Assembly (NCBI GenBank): GCA_031539165.1
Contig: JAVKLK010000014.1
Location: 1 to 39,105, forward strand
Reading direction: 5' to 3'
DNA: 39,105 bases
Source of the DNA: CAIVSN01 sp031539165
Lineage (GTDB): Bacteria; Patescibacteriota; Gracilibacteria; BD1-5; UBA2023
Of the stretch, positions 1 through 9,575 are shown in pieces. Under the pieces are notes generated by a model. That model was not told the DNA's origin. It was given only the letters and a program-made list of their open reading frames with translations, and did not search any database. Within the stretch, counting starts at the first letter, position 1, and each line of letters starts with the position of its first letter. The position numbers and the translations under genes are program-made.

Positions 1-9
1 ATAATTCAT

Positions 10-43
10 TTGACCCCCCCCCCCCCCCCCCCCGTGATACAAT
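10..43 (+). promoter_or_regulatory. Promoter with a 20-C tract as spacer, candidate phase-variable
   Basis: A TTGACC -35-like hexamer (10-15) and an extended -10, TGATACAAT (35-43), precede the surface-protein start at 66 by a normal leader distance. The spacer is 22 bp and nearly all of it is an uninterrupted run of 20 cytosines (14-33). The usual optimum is about 17 bp, so at this length the promoter should be weak; loss of about five C would restore it. Slipped-strand changes of a homopolymer between -35 and -10 are a known way to switch surface-protein promoters on and off. The elements are seen directly; phase variation is inferred. A sequencing error in the run length is possible. Confidence 0.6.
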
Positions 44-65
44 AGAGATATCCTAATCCTTCTCC

Positions 66-1145
66 ATGTATTCACGTTTCTTTCTTTTTATGAGCATTGT
101 GCTCGCAGGAATCCTGCTTCTCGCATCAATGACCGTTCCAAGTTTTGCTCTTCCCGGATGGCTCACAGGAGTACAAGGAACAAACTGGGGAGTCTGGAGT
201 CCTCTCAAGAGCTCTCAAGGAGAAGTACCTGATTTCACTATTACTCAACAAGGAAATGTAGGAGTAGGAGTCCTCTTCCCCGATAAGAAACTAGAGGTGA
301 ACGGAGCTATCATGGCAGATGAAGTGTGTATCCGTGGGAAAAACGAATGTGTGAAAACATTCCAACAATCGCTCTCAAATACGCAGTACTTCAATTTTAG
401 GAATGATAATCCTTACGGTGGACCATGAAGTGCAACAAATCTTCTCTATGATAGCAAAAACGACACGAAAAATATACTCCCCCAGTGACCTGTTTACCTG
501 AGGGCGGATACTGCAACCCTCAATGCTGTTGGCATTGATCCCTCTTCTAATGGAAAGAAATCGAATTGGTTTGCCATCGCAAATAGCTACATGCAACCCT
601 ACGAAGGATATCCAAGGGCCATATTTGCCGATCAGTGAGACAATATGTCTATTATCGGAGATGCAACGATAAACGGTCCCGTTTCTGGGAATGTCAACGT
701 CTACTACTGTGGTATTAAGCGACTCAGTGATGGCTATGAATACATCTCAAACAGTTGTGATGCGGCACCTGCCGGACACCAAATTCAATATACCATCACG
801 GCAAATCCAAGCACAAATCATGGGGGAATTCTTGGAATTGAGTACCGACTTATCGGAGGATCTTATCGAGAATGTGACTCTGTAAATTGGTCTTCCATCA
901 TGCGCAATGGATCATGGGGAGACCCAGAAGTAACAAATGTACGCTCCACGTCCTATCAAAGCCCTCCCGATGCCTCATCGTATCCAAAAGATTATTGCGG
1001 TTCAGCGAATATGCACTCGCAAATCGTAGCCCGATTTGTCCTCTACGACTACAATACCGTTACGGCTGGCTCTCTAGCAAAATTTATTGCGGACAGTCCG
1101 CGGACGATAAAGCTCAAATCTATTGGAATTTCTCTTCTTCGATAA
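66..1145 (+). CDS. Secreted fibre-like surface protein
   Basis: A protein of 359 residues with three in-frame TGA (426, 486, 636) read as Gly. Residues 1-28 form a signal peptide ending near SFA. At about residues 60-80 the stretch GNVGVGVLFPDKKLEVNGAI matches the short repeat that precedes trimeric fibre or tail-like domains (GxVGIGTxxPxxKLEVNG) in many secreted bacterial proteins. The rest is Asn-, Ser- and Tyr-rich with few cysteines, which suits an extracellular beta-rich fibre. It is probably a cell-surface adhesin or appendage subunit; the binding partner is unknown. It starts 22 nt after the -10 of the poly-C promoter and is followed at once by a small membrane protein. The start is fixed by the signal peptide. 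Confidence is high that it is exported and moderate for the fibre role. Confidence 0.75.
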
Positions 1146-1146
1146 T

Positions 1147-1446
1147 ATGGAGCCCCTCTTTCCTCTCAGAAAATTCATCTCGGTATATTGGAAGAATCTG
1201 CTTGCAATAGGAATTTTTGGATTAGTATGTTTTGGCATATTGATCTCCTTTCCCCCATCAAGTCGAGAAGATTGAGAGGAATACTTGGCAGACTCGGTAT
1301 CTTTTAATTTGGAAGATATGAGTCCAAAGCTCCCCTCACCCGAATTCTTCAAGACAGGAAGCAAAATAGAACATCTATGAGTCAAACTCCCTCCTCAGAC
1401 TGAGAATACGATTCAAAACGTTGGAGCGAAGCTGCCTTCGCGGTAG
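1147..1446 (+). CDS. Small membrane-anchored protein of unknown function
   Basis: A 99-residue protein starting one base after the stop of the surface-fibre gene, so probably cotranscribed with it. It has one hydrophobic segment at about residues 17-36 (LLAIGIFGLVCFGILISF) with a short basic N-terminus, followed by a polar Pro-rich tail. Two TGA codons are read as Gly. No family is recognised. Its last 70 nt overlap the proposed start of the next gene in another frame, so either this end or the next start may be misplaced. A role in anchoring or exporting the neighbouring fibre is only a guess from position. Confidence 0.55.
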
Positions 1447-2168
1447 TTGTAGAAGTATGCGAGAAGCATGGACTCTTAAATCGAAAAAGAATTCACGCTG
1501 AAGCTATAAAGAAAAAAGTTGGACAACTTCTTTCTCTCCGAGATACAAAATGACCCCTCTGAGAAACAGTGGATGCAGTACTCCTTTGGCATCGGAAGAA
1601 ACGCTGGCTCCGTGCATTTCAAATGTCCTACAAAAACACGCATCTCTCTCTTGAACTTGAGCGAGCAATTGAACGTGTATTTTACAAAAATGGGAGACTC
1701 TGGGAGGAAATAAAACAGGTCATAGAAGACTACAACACTCATACTCATTCTCCGCTTCCAACAGACAAAATAAATATTGCACTCTCCCTCTTTGGAAAAC
1801 GGGAACTCACTCTCAGAGAATTTACTGATGCTCTTGGAATTCGCATTCCAGAAGGAATGTCTGATGGAATGCAACAAGCAAATTCTCTCAGGCAGGTCTG
1901 GCGAAGTATTCTCGACAAGAAGTTTACCCACGAAGACATATCCACAACTCCGCGCCTCTTTTTGACAAAACAAGAGAGTACCCTCCCGAATCAGAGACAA
2001 GAAGCCCAAGAATACCTCCTTCAGGCAGTACGTATCTGTGAAACCCATTTGAACATCAATCTCTGAGGATCTAGCTGGGTAACACTCAGTAGAAATATTC
2101 AAGGACGGGAAAGTGATTTCATGAGTATCACGGACTTTTTTCGGTTTGTGAAAAAGGCAGGACGTTAA
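1377..2168 (+). CDS. Hypothetical protein, charged and helical
   Basis: A 263-residue soluble protein rich in Arg, Lys, Glu and Leu, mostly predicted helix by eye, with no signal peptide or membrane segment. Four TGA codons (1401, 1551, 1560, 2064) are read as Gly; without this only residues 65-229 remain open. No catalytic motif was recognised. The ATG at 1377 gives a plausible N-terminus but overlaps the upstream small gene by 70 nt; a later start near 1569 is the alternative. The opposite strand also carries a long open frame here, which is a shadow. Confidence 0.6.
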
Positions 2169-2259
2169 GCGGGGTTCCTTTTTATTTTTTGGACAGAGGA
2201 GAAATTCCTTTGTTCTCGAATGAAATCGAGTATAGTGCCACCATTCGAACCATCCTTTC

Positions 2260-2574
2260 ATGAATCAGAAACTCACTCGAAAAGAATTTGCCAACCAAGC
2301 GGAAGAATATATTCGCCGCCTCAATGAAATCGCAGAAAAAAATGGTTTTTCTGTTATTACTGCATTTTATATAGAAGGTTCTGAATCAGAACCGAGCGAT
2401 TGTATTATCGATTGGCGGAATATGAGTCTCGACGAAAATCTCTACGCAATTGGACGATTCACGCAAGATATCATGAATAGTTACGACGAAGATGGAGACC
2501 TGAACACAGAAGGAAGTGGAGCTCCATTCTCTGAGTATGGGCCTCGACCATTTGTACCCAAAAAAGATATCTAG
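2260..2574 (+). CDS. Hypothetical acidic protein
   Basis: A 104-residue intact frame without TGA codons, starting at an ATG without Shine-Dalgarno site and ending two bases before miaA. It is acidic, with a helical N-terminal half (EFANQAEEYIRRLNEIAEKN) followed by a strand-like stretch. No family is recognised. The tight spacing to miaA suggests a shared transcript. Confidence 0.6.
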   Translation: MNQKLTRKEFANQAEEYIRRLNEIAEKNGFSVITAFYIEGSESEPSDCIIDWRNMSLDENLYAIGRFTQDIMNSYDEDGDLNTEGSGAPFSEYGPRPFVPKKDI

Positions 2575-2576
2575 CC

Positions 2577-3473
2577 ATGCATTGTATTTCTCCGGAAATT
2601 CCCTCATCATGTGTTGTTCTCGTATATGGTCCGACCGCTTCAGGGAAGACTCGTCTTGCTATTGAAATAGCGAGAAAGATAGACGGAGAAATTATATCTG
2701 TCGATTCTCGACAGATATATCAGTGAATGAATATCGGCACGGGTAAAGTGACACTCGCGGAGATGCAAGGGATTCCTCACTGGTGACTTGATTTGCTTCG
2801 TCCTGATGAAGTATCAAATGCGGCTCAGTTCCGGGACTATACACGAGCGAAGATTGCTGATATACAAGGTCGCGGAAAGGCCCCCATTCTCTGTGGAGGG
2901 ACTGGACTCTATATCGATGCAGTACTCTACGATCTGGATGTTCCCGCTTTTGTGAGCGAGGCCTCCTATCAGGCAGAGCTTGAAGTATTCCGAGTCAAAC
3001 ACGGAAACCTCGCACTCTGGGAACGACTTCACAAACAAGATCCAGAATATGCCAATGAAATCCATCCAAATAGCTATCCATTTGTCATGCGTGCCCTGGA
3101 AGTGAAAGAACGCACCGGAAAATCAAAGCGAGATTTTCATACAGAACGATCGCTCCATTATCCAGTACAGAGCATTACTCCCTATGCTCACGACAGGGAT
3201 GCGCTCTATACTCATATAAACGAGAGAGTCGAACAAATGTTCTCACTTTGACTCTTAGAAGAAGTACAAGGATTGCTCGATTGAGGATATTCCCCTCATT
3301 GCCCCTGACTCAAAACCATAGGGTACAAAGAAGTAATTCAAACGCTTCACGGAGAAATCTCGCGAGAAGAAGCTCAAGCGCGTATTGCCCAGTGAAATCG
3401 GAACTATGCAAAACGTCAGATTACTTGGAACAAGCGGTACGAATCTCTCCCAAAGTTCGAGTTTTCGCTCTAA
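2577..3473 (+). CDS. miaA: tRNA dimethylallyltransferase MiaA
   Basis: MiaA transfers a dimethylallyl group to N6 of A37 in tRNAs that read codons starting with U. The protein has 298 residues, close to the family norm of about 300. It carries the P-loop GPTASGKT at residues 18-25, then ISVDSRQIYQGMNIGTGK, the CGGTGLYIDA motif and a C-terminal QARIAQGNRNYAKRQITW stretch typical of the family. Six in-frame TGA (2724, 2784, 3249, 3282, 3306, 3393) all fall on expected Gly positions, including the G of YQGMNIGT. The gene follows a small hypothetical gene by two bases and converges on the PHP gene three bases downstream. Confidence 0.95.
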
Positions 3474-3476
3474 AAA

Positions 3477-4472
3477 CTACACCTCAAGATACTCTCGAAA
3501 TCGGTGGTATTCAGCCGTAATAATCGCCCGGTCGACGTGGGGATTGAGTGTTCCAAGCCACGCATGACTCGGGGTACCCTTCCCCTCAAAATGACAATCA
3601 CTTCCAAAGGTCAGGAAGATATTTGTCTGCTTCCTAATTTTGCAATAGAGCTCCACCCACGCAGGAGGGGCAGATGCATGAATCTCCAGTGCATTGATAC
3701 AGTCTCTTCGGACAAGTTCACGAATATGTCTGACAAACGACTGTGGATCGACCGATTCATAGTTCAAATGAGAATGAGCGATAGATCGAATCGTGCGAGA
3801 TTCTCCCAGTACCTGCGCCACATGTTCAAGAGTTGGTTCATACTCGGGAATTTGAACCGCTCAAAATGGATGCTCCCCCTCGCTCTTGAGATGATTCACG
3901 ATGAAATCCCGAAAAACACATTCCTTTTTTCCTGTAATTTTTGTATAGACTTCAAGATTGTGCTGTCTCTGAAGCTGGAGATCCTCCCTCTCAGAAAAAA
4001 GGTATTTCGCAATATGTCCGTTCCCTACATTTGCCAGATTCATCCCCTGTAACTCCCAGTATTTCGAAAAGTCCTGGTCGTCAATAGAGAATCCCTGTGA
4101 GCGGAGTTTGGCAAGTTGAAGGGCCACTTTTTGTCTTCTTCCAGCAAGAACACTATCCAACATGACATCAACGCGGTTCGAGAAATCTTTACAAAATGTT
4201 GTCATGTGAATACTTCTCTCATTTTTTCAGAGGAGAGCCTGTGGAGTCTTCACCGTATCTCGAACCGATATCTCTGTTGCTTGTACCGCATCAATACCAG
4301 CATCTTGAGCAAGCGTCACAAAATGTCTGTCTATTACATCATGATTCGTACATCCAACAAACTCAAGTCAGAGTCGGCTTGCTTCTTCAACTGCTTGCTC
4401 TGGTGTATAGAGTCAGTCAGATTGAGTGGTGTGGAAATGGCAATCAAATGCAGGGGAAGAAAGAGTGGTCAT
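3477..4472 (-). CDS. PHP-domain metal-dependent phosphoesterase
   Basis: A 331-residue PHP-family protein. The N-terminus (FDCHFHTTQSDGLYTPEQAV) carries the HxH...D metal motif, then GLEFVGCTNHD gives the second motif, IAHSHLNY the third and TFGSDCH the C-terminal motif. Known relatives hydrolyse nucleoside 3',5'-bisphosphates or small phosphoesters (YciV/RnmA type). The middle insertion at residues 100-190 matches the helical insert of that subgroup. Four TGA codons (3861, 4227, 4368, 4413, in leftward reading) encode Gly, including the G of SDGLYTP. The start was chosen because the family motif begins ten residues after this ATG. The substrate is not determinable here. Confidence 0.8.
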
Positions 4473-4542
4473 GTTCAGAAAAAAAAGAATACACGAGCAC
4501 TCTAGAGATATATCAAGAATCCGTGAGGGTAATACTGGATAT

Positions 4543-4601
4543 TTGACACAAAATATGAAATTGAGATATTTTTTCCTTTATAAAAAGGGAGATATGCATA
4601 T
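4543..4601 (+). promoter_or_regulatory. Promoter and inverted repeats before the TrmB-like gene
   Basis: TTGACA (4543-4548), 18 bp, then TATTTT (4567-4572) form a plausible promoter. Just downstream lie two inverted repeats: CCTTT-ATAA-AAAGG (4575-4588) and the perfect palindrome ATATGCATAT (4592-4601). Repeats placed just after a -10 are typical of repressor operators. Autoregulation by the TrmB-like protein is inferred only from position. Confidence 0.45.
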
Positions 4602-4630
4602 TTTATTTGAAACAATTATGTTCTAATTTT

Positions 4631-5395
4631 ATGAAAACTCCCGTAGATACAGCCCTGCTGACTCGACTTGGACTCCACGAACAGAGTGTGCTCATATATG
4701 TGGATCTCATGCATCATGGAGCCTCGTTTCTTCAGGCTATTGCCTCTCGAACTGGACTGGAAAGAACTATAATTTACCGTCGCCTCCCAGAACTTCTCTG
4801 AGTCGAGCTGGTAGACAAAGAGGTTTCTGGGAAACGTTTTCTCTATCGTGCCAAATCCCCCAGCAATCTCCGCTCTTTGCTCGCCTCCATGGAAGAGGGA
4901 CTTCATCTCACCATCGGATCTCTTGAGAAAATATTTGAATCCCACTCTCAAGCAGATGCTCCAAAAGTACGAGTATCTCAAGGATACAAGGCAATCGCCT
5001 CGGTATATGCAGAGTGTATTAATGCTCTTCCTGTGGGGGGAACATACTATCGGTACAGTTCTCGAAAAGAGGCAAACACAAAGAAATTCGGCCTCGAGCA
5101 ATACAATGTTCTCAGAGATGCCAAAAAAATTCAACGACTCGTCATCACCAACGAAGATCTCGCAAGTATATCTGCCCCAAAGCCCTGACGTGAGACTATC
5201 GGATTTCCCTCGATGTTTCCCTTTAAGCAGAATTTTCAAAAACTCATCTTCATGGATCGAGTAGCGATTATAGATATTGAAACCTACACTGTCATGATCA
5301 TTGAGTCAAAAATGCTCGCAAGCTTTGAGCAGGCAATATTTGTTTGTCTCTTCCAGTATATTCGAGCAGAAAAAGAGGGGCGACTCCGCGTATAG
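4631..5395 (+). CDS. TrmB-family transcriptional regulator
   Basis: A 254-residue protein. The N-terminal winged helix (LTRLGLHEQSVLIYVDLMHH, then FLQAIASRTGLERTIIYRRL) matches the TrmB family, which is common in archaea and in CPR bacteria. The C-terminal half has the mixed alpha/beta region seen in these proteins (GGTYYRYSSRKEANTKKF), often a phospholipase-D-like sensor fold. Two TGA codons (4799, 5186) are Gly. An in-frame ATG at 4607 would add eight residues, but the ATG at 4631 fits the family start better. The ligand and targets are unknown; the inverted repeats just upstream are candidate operators. Confidence 0.75.
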
Positions 5396-5434
5396 AAAAT
5401 TTGCAGTTCTGAAAAATCACGCTACATTCGCCCT

Positions 5435-5812
5435 ATGCGAATTTCTCCGTACGTTTCGATTTTATTTCTCATTCTCATTTTGAGTGGACTCTCGACGACA
5501 TTGCTTTTTTTGTATCTTGATCCCGAAAAAAACCTCCTCGTCGCGTACACTACCATGGGGACAGCTTGTGGCCTAGCGTGAGCCTCTCTCTTCAGTCTTT
5601 TATTGTACTTCTTTAAGCGTATTTACTATCGAGGACTCGTAACCCCCTGAGTTTTGCATGCATCGGTACGGCAGGGATTTTTGTTTGCTGGATGATGTAT
5701 AGGGCTCGTTATTTTCCATAAACTGGGAATACTCAATCTCAAAACGGGAGGACTTCTCTTCTTTATCCTCTTTCTTTTTGAGTTGATGATTCAAAGTCTT
5801 GTTGACGACTAA
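5435..5812 (+). CDS. Small integral membrane protein
   Basis: A 125-residue protein with four hydrophobic segments at about residues 5-27, 36-60, 79-95 and 101-121, linked by short basic loops (FFKRIYYRG). Four TGA codons are Gly. No enzyme motif is present. Small membrane proteins of this size and layout are common conserved hypotheticals in CPR genomes. Its TAA overlaps the stop codon of the convergent kinase-like gene. Confidence 0.6.
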
Positions 5813-6435
5813 GCATTCATCAATTCCGCAATACGAACCGATATACGGTTGGCATTTACCGTCTTGCTGTTCTCTGTTCCAAGATCGAGAACTGAGTCGG
5901 CCAATCCTGCATAGGCATGTCTTCTGGCCTTGAATACTCATTCAAGCGATCCGTGTTCTTCTATGCCAACTATACGAGATACCCCATCGGCGCGAGCATG
6001 ACAATTTTTGCTCACTTGCTCCTCTGGGCGTTGAATGAGCAGAAATTTTGTTCCCTGTGATTTATAGTAATCTACCACTTCTGGGACCATGGTGGCACTT
6101 CCAGAAAATGCTGCCACAACCCCATTGTGCAGAAATGTTGAAACTCCATTTTGAATAGTGGATCCGGCTGAATTATGGGAAATAGCCTGTAAAATCTGAA
6201 AAAATGCAGAGCAGTAGAATGTTTTCTCAAATTCGAGAAATTTCTCACTTCCAAGAGTCTCAAGTTTGTCCGCAACAAGATCTTTGTCGGTAACACTTCC
6301 TCCTTCTCGTAATCGAATGTATCGAATCATTTCTCTATCCCCATCGGCAAAAGGAAGATGGAGAGATTGAGCGGCAAGTTCTCCGAGTTTTGTTTTCCCT
6401 ACACCAGGAAGACCAAAAAGAGCAACAGATTTCAT
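5809..6435 (-). CDS. Shikimate-kinase-like P-loop kinase
   Basis: A 208-residue P-loop kinase. The Walker A is GLPGVGKTKLG (residues 8-18), followed by LPFADGDREMIR, which resembles the shikimate-kinase DxD substrate motif, an FLEFE segment in place of FRxxE, and VVAAFSGSATMVPEV in place of the glycine-rich GGG loop. A late RPEEQ region corresponds to the lid. Shikimate kinase phosphorylates shikimate, but no other chorismate-pathway gene is nearby and the motifs are diverged, so the substrate may be different (for example another small hydroxy-acid or a nucleotide). One TGA (5938) is Gly. The end overlaps the convergent gene by four bases. Confidence 0.55.
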
Positions 6436-6475
6436 AAAAAGAGAAAGGATATTTCTTATAAATTACTTAAAATAA

Positions 6476-7495
6476 CTATAAGTCAATACTTGAGCCCATA
6501 TATTGTTCTCCTGCTGGGGTAATCTGTCTCCCTCGTGGAGTGCGCTCTATATATCCAATTTTGAGAAGATAGGGCTCCACAACATCTTCGATGGTTGATT
6601 CTTCTTCTCCAATAATAGAAGCGAGAGTTCCTAGTCCAACAGGTTTTCCCGCAAATTGACGACCGAGTGCCTCAAGAAGTTTCCTATCAAGCCCATCCAA
6701 TCCAGCATCATCAATTCATAAGTCCTGAAAAATAGATTCCACCTCTTGGACATCGGCGGTATCTTTCCCTATTGTTGCGTAGTCTCGGAGTACTTTTACA
6801 TATCGATTCGCTATTCTCGGAGTTCCCCGACTTTTTGCTGCAACACACGCAGCCACAGGCTGTGTGGTATTTTGTCCAAAAATACGAAATGAGCGGAATA
6901 CAATCTGTTCCAGTTCAGGAAGATTATAAAAATCCAATTTGAGAATATTGCCGAATCGATCTCGCAGAGGGCCAGTAAGTTTGGATAGCTTTGTTGTTGC
7001 GCCTATCAAAGTAAATTTTGGAATATCCATCTTTACGCTCGTGGCTCCAGCACCAGATCCAATCATGATATCAATCTGGAAGTCTTCCATGGCTCAATAG
7101 AGAATTTCTTCTATATTTGGTTTGAGACGGTGAATTTCATCAATAAACAAGATATCATGTTCTTTCAAGCTCGTGAGCAATGAGATAATATCCGCTTGTT
7201 TTTCTATGGCAGGACCACTGCTCGATCGAAGTTCCGCCCCCATTTCACGAGCGATAATTTGCGAAAGGGTTGTTTTACCGAGTCCAGGAGGACCATAAAA
7301 AAGAATGTGCTCCAACGGCTCAGATCGAATCTTTGCAGAACTTATAGCAACCGAAAGGTGTTTTTTGAGCTGAGATTGTCCGATGTATTCTTCCAATGTA
7401 CTGGGACGAAGTCGAGTCTCTTCCCCCTCGGAAACAAATGCCTTAGGAGTAACAATGCGCTCAGGTGAGGAGGGTTTACTAGATTGAATAGCCAT
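6476..7495 (-). CDS. ruvB: Holliday junction helicase RuvB
   Basis: RuvB is the hexameric AAA+ motor that drives RuvA-bound Holliday junction migration. The protein has 339 residues from the chosen start, the normal length. LRPSTLEEYIGQSQLKKHL opens the domain, Walker A is YGPPGLGKTTLS, Walker B is ILFIDEIHRL, followed by FTLIGATTK, GPLRDRFG and the winged-helix GLGTLASIIGEEE. Two TGA codons (7094, 6716) are Gly. In-frame starts upstream as far as 7627 would add 44 residues unlike RuvB and would run into the rplK promoter region, so the ATG at 7495 is preferred. Confidence 0.95.
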
Positions 7496-7647
7496 GCTTC
7501 GGAGTATATGGAGTCTTGAAGGAGATACAAGTTGCAGAATTTTTCGGAATTCTGTTGCTTTTTGTGCAAATTCCGTAATATACGCGAGCTTCAAATTTTG
7601 GCGAACTTTGTGAACAAGTAAGCCCATCCAAATTTAATTTTACTTTT

Positions 7648-8079
7648 ATGGCTAAGACTCCTACTAAGGTTGTCAAACTGCAAATCAAGGCAGGACAGGC
7701 AAATCCAGCTCCTCCTATCGGTACTGCCCTTGGGCCTACTGGTATCCAAATTGCTGAGTTCTGCAAACAGTTCAACGACGCAACAAAAGATCGAATGGGA
7801 ATGGTTCTTCCTACGGTTATCAATATCTACGATGATCGAAGTTTTGATTTCTACACGAAGCAACCTCCGATGACTTACCTCATCAAGACAGAATTGAATC
7901 TCAAGAGTGGTTCAAAACTTCCTCACAAAGAGAAAGTTGCCCACCTCTCTAGCGCTCAACTTCAAAAGATTGCCGAGCTCAAGATGCCCGACTTGAATGC
8001 AAATGATATCGAGCATGCCATGAGTATCGTAGCTGGTTCAGCACGATCTATGGGAATCACTTCTGATATCAAGAAATAG
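7648..8079 (+). CDS. rplK: Ribosomal protein L11
   Basis: L11 binds the GTPase-associated centre of 23S rRNA. The 143-residue protein is full length: KVVKLQIKAGQANPAPPIGT at the N-terminus, GTALGPTGIQIAEFCKQFN, then the C-terminal rRNA-binding domain ending IVAGSARSMGI. All of its glycines use GGN codons, unlike most neighbours, which suits a highly expressed gene. It is divergent from ruvB. The usual partner rplA does not follow; a terminator and tRNA-Glu follow instead. Confidence 0.97.
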   Translation: MAKTPTKVVKLQIKAGQANPAPPIGTALGPTGIQIAEFCKQFNDATKDRMGMVLPTVINIYDDRSFDFYTKQPPMTYLIKTELNLKSGSKLPHKEKVAHLSSAQLQKIAELKMPDLNANDIEHAMSIVAGSARSMGITSDIKK

Positions 8080-8085
8080 TCTCTT

Positions 8086-8107
8086 CACCTCCTCGGAGGT
8101 GTTCTTT
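8086..8107 (+). terminator. Terminator after rplK
   Basis: CACCTC-CTCG-GAGGTG (8086-8101) followed by TTCTTT, seven bases after the rplK stop and abutting the tRNA gene. The stem is short (6 bp), so termination may be partial and the tRNA may be cotranscribed. Confidence 0.6.
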
Positions 8108-8182
8108 GGTTCCATAGTCTAGCGGTTAGGACGCTGCCCTCTCACGGCGGAAACAGGGGTTCGATTCCCCTTGGGACTACCA
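8108..8182 (+). tRNA. tRNA-Glu (anticodon CTC)
   Basis: A cloverleaf can be drawn: acceptor GGTTCCA (8108-8114) pairs with TGGGACT (8172-8178) with G-U pairs at positions 1 and 4, the anticodon stem CTGCC/GGCGG encloses the loop CTCTCAC, giving anticodon CTC, and the T arm is CAGGGGTTCGATTCCCCTT. The discriminator A and CCA are encoded. It decodes GAG. Confidence 0.93.
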
Positions 8183-8195
8183 AATTATCACTCAA

Positions 8196-8225
8196 AACCC
8201 CCACCATTTTGGTGGGGGTTTCTTT
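8196..8225 (+). terminator. Strong intrinsic terminator after tRNA-Glu
   Basis: AACCCCCACC (8196-8205), loop ATTTT, GGTGGGGGTT (8211-8220), then TCTTTG: a perfect 10-bp stem with a T-rich tail, ending the rplK/tRNA unit. It lies just beyond the end of the leftward gene at 8238 and could also act on that strand, where AAAA lies on the other side of the stem. Confidence 0.85.
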
Positions 8226-8237
8226 GTCTCGATAGGA

Positions 8238-8561
8238 TTATTTCCCATCCTTCCCGTACCAAATACTCTGAAGTACTTGCAGAGGGGCCTCCATCACTCA
8301 ATTTAATCCGACTTCCTCTACTTTCTGAAACATCGTAGTTCCACTTTGCGCAAGATCCCCTTGCTGCATAATTCAAGAAAGTACTGACCAAAGCAACCAA
8401 AGAAGGAGAATACCTACGAGGAGAATTCCAAAGAAAATGAAAGAAAGAATTTTCCAGTATTTCTTGGCCAAATCAAGAACCATTCCTGAGATATTCCCTT
8501 TATGTTTTGCGAAACTGGATGAAGAGGATTCAAGAGCGACCTGTATGAGTTTTTCGAGCAT
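8238..8561 (-). CDS. Single-pass membrane protein, hypothetical
   Basis: A 107-residue protein with one strongly hydrophobic segment at about residues 41-61 (ILSFIFFGILLVGILLLW). The N-terminal part is amphipathic with a Ser-rich run (LESSSSSFAKH). Two TGA codons (8373, 8298) are Gly. The frame stays open about 14 codons upstream without another ATG, so a non-ATG start is possible. No family is recognised. Confidence 0.5.
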
Positions 8562-8647
8562 AGGAGTGATAATGAGATATGCGCTGGAACCCAGCCATTC
8601 ATCCTATCAGAAGTTCAGGAAAGTCAAATTTCCTTGAAAAATACTGT

Positions 8648-9088
8648 CTATTTTGACTCTATATAGTGCTTAAAATTTGCAAGAATAGCGCTCCATCCAG
8701 CAATCTGCATTTCCGCTGAGTGAATCTCCTCCGCATCAAATACCTCCGTGATTTGTATTCCTTCAGGAGTTTCTGTGAGGGTAATATCGACGACACGACC
8801 GGCATCGAGAAAGTATTCTTTCATCTCACCGAGCGTGTAGCTCATACTTTTTAGAGGAGTTACTTCTGTGTACTGAGCGGTGAGATCAAAACCAAAACTT
8901 CCATCACGAGCCTCCATACGAGTCGTGAATATTCCTCCAACTTTTGGCTCTTCGCCCCGAGCCCAGGGGCAGTGCCATGTGGCAGCATCAGCAAACGCCC
9001 AATGAACGATGTGTTCAGGATTCCAGAGAGCATCCCAAACGGTTTCGAGAGGGGCGGAGATAGTGGTAGAGACGGTGAGTTTGGACAT
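8648..9088 (-). CDS. AHSA1/SRPBCC-domain protein
   Basis: A 146-residue START-like helix-grip protein: TTISAPLETVWDALWNPEHI at the N-terminus, HWAFADAATW, VGGIFTTRMEA, and a C-terminal helix QIAGWSAILANFKHYIESK. This is the Activator-of-Hsp90-ATPase-like (PF08327) pattern. Such proteins bind hydrophobic ligands, but individual functions are mostly unknown. It has no TGA codon. A second member of the family lies directly upstream in the same orientation, so these look like tandem paralogues. Confidence 0.85.
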   Translation of the reverse strand: MSKLTVSTTISAPLETVWDALWNPEHIVHWAFADAATWHCPWARGEEPKVGGIFTTRMEARDGSFGFDLTAQYTEVTPLKSMSYTLGEMKEYFLDAGRVVDITLTETPEGIQITEVFDAEEIHSAEMQIAGWSAILANFKHYIESK

Positions 9089-9133
9089 AAGAAGAAATTT
9101 TTAAGATAGGTTATGGGTGTAATGTTTTTAATG

Positions 9134-9559
9134 TTAAAAGTTTCTCAGCTCCTCTTCAAGTCGATCGAAGTTTTCGTTGTTTTTCTCTGTGAGAAAATCT
9201 CGCATCTTTTCGAGAAATTCAGCACTTTCAAAAGTGGATATCCAAGTCATTTTTGTTTCACTTTCTCCAATCTTCTCGAGGATGACTTCTGTAGAAAAAT
9301 GAGGCTCTGGAGTATGTTCCATGATGATATGATTTTTCTCTATTTTATGAAATACCTGCTCATTGGCATAGTCTATACCATCAGGAGAGTGCATCGTAAA
9401 AATCCATTTTCATGACGCACGGAAATCAAAAGAATGAAATGTGTTAGTAAATCCCTTTGGTCACCACCAACGAGCGAGAGCATCCGGATCGCTATATTTG
9501 GAGAAAACTTTTTCTGGAGAATAGGAGAATGTGCGGGAGCAGGTGAATGTATTGTTCAT
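9134..9559 (-). CDS. AHSA1/SRPBCC-domain protein, second copy
   Basis: A 141-residue protein of the same family as the gene downstream of it. TFSYSPEKVFSKYSDPDAL, RWWGPKGFTNTFHSFDFRAS and the C-terminal LEKMRDFLTEKNNENFDRLE fit PF08327; the RWWGP motif is especially typical. Two TGA codons (9461, 9410) are Gly, and the first is the invariant G of a W-W-G-P-like stretch region. Sequence similarity to the neighbour is low, so any duplication is old. Confidence 0.82.
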
Positions 9560-9575
9560 AAAGAAGTGAAAAAGG

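Noticed and set aside
1476..2261. Open frame of 261 codons on the minus strand
   Set aside because: It lies opposite the 263-residue rightward gene, which becomes continuous once TGA is read as Gly. The minus-strand product is Phe-, Ser- and Cys-rich without any family pattern.
3504..4052. Open frame of 182 codons on the plus strand
   Set aside because: It is antisense to the PHP gene, which has all its metal motifs on the minus strand.
7496..7627. N-terminal extension of RuvB by 44 residues
   Set aside because: The frame is open, but the added residues are not RuvB-like and would leave only 20 bases for the divergent rplK promoter.
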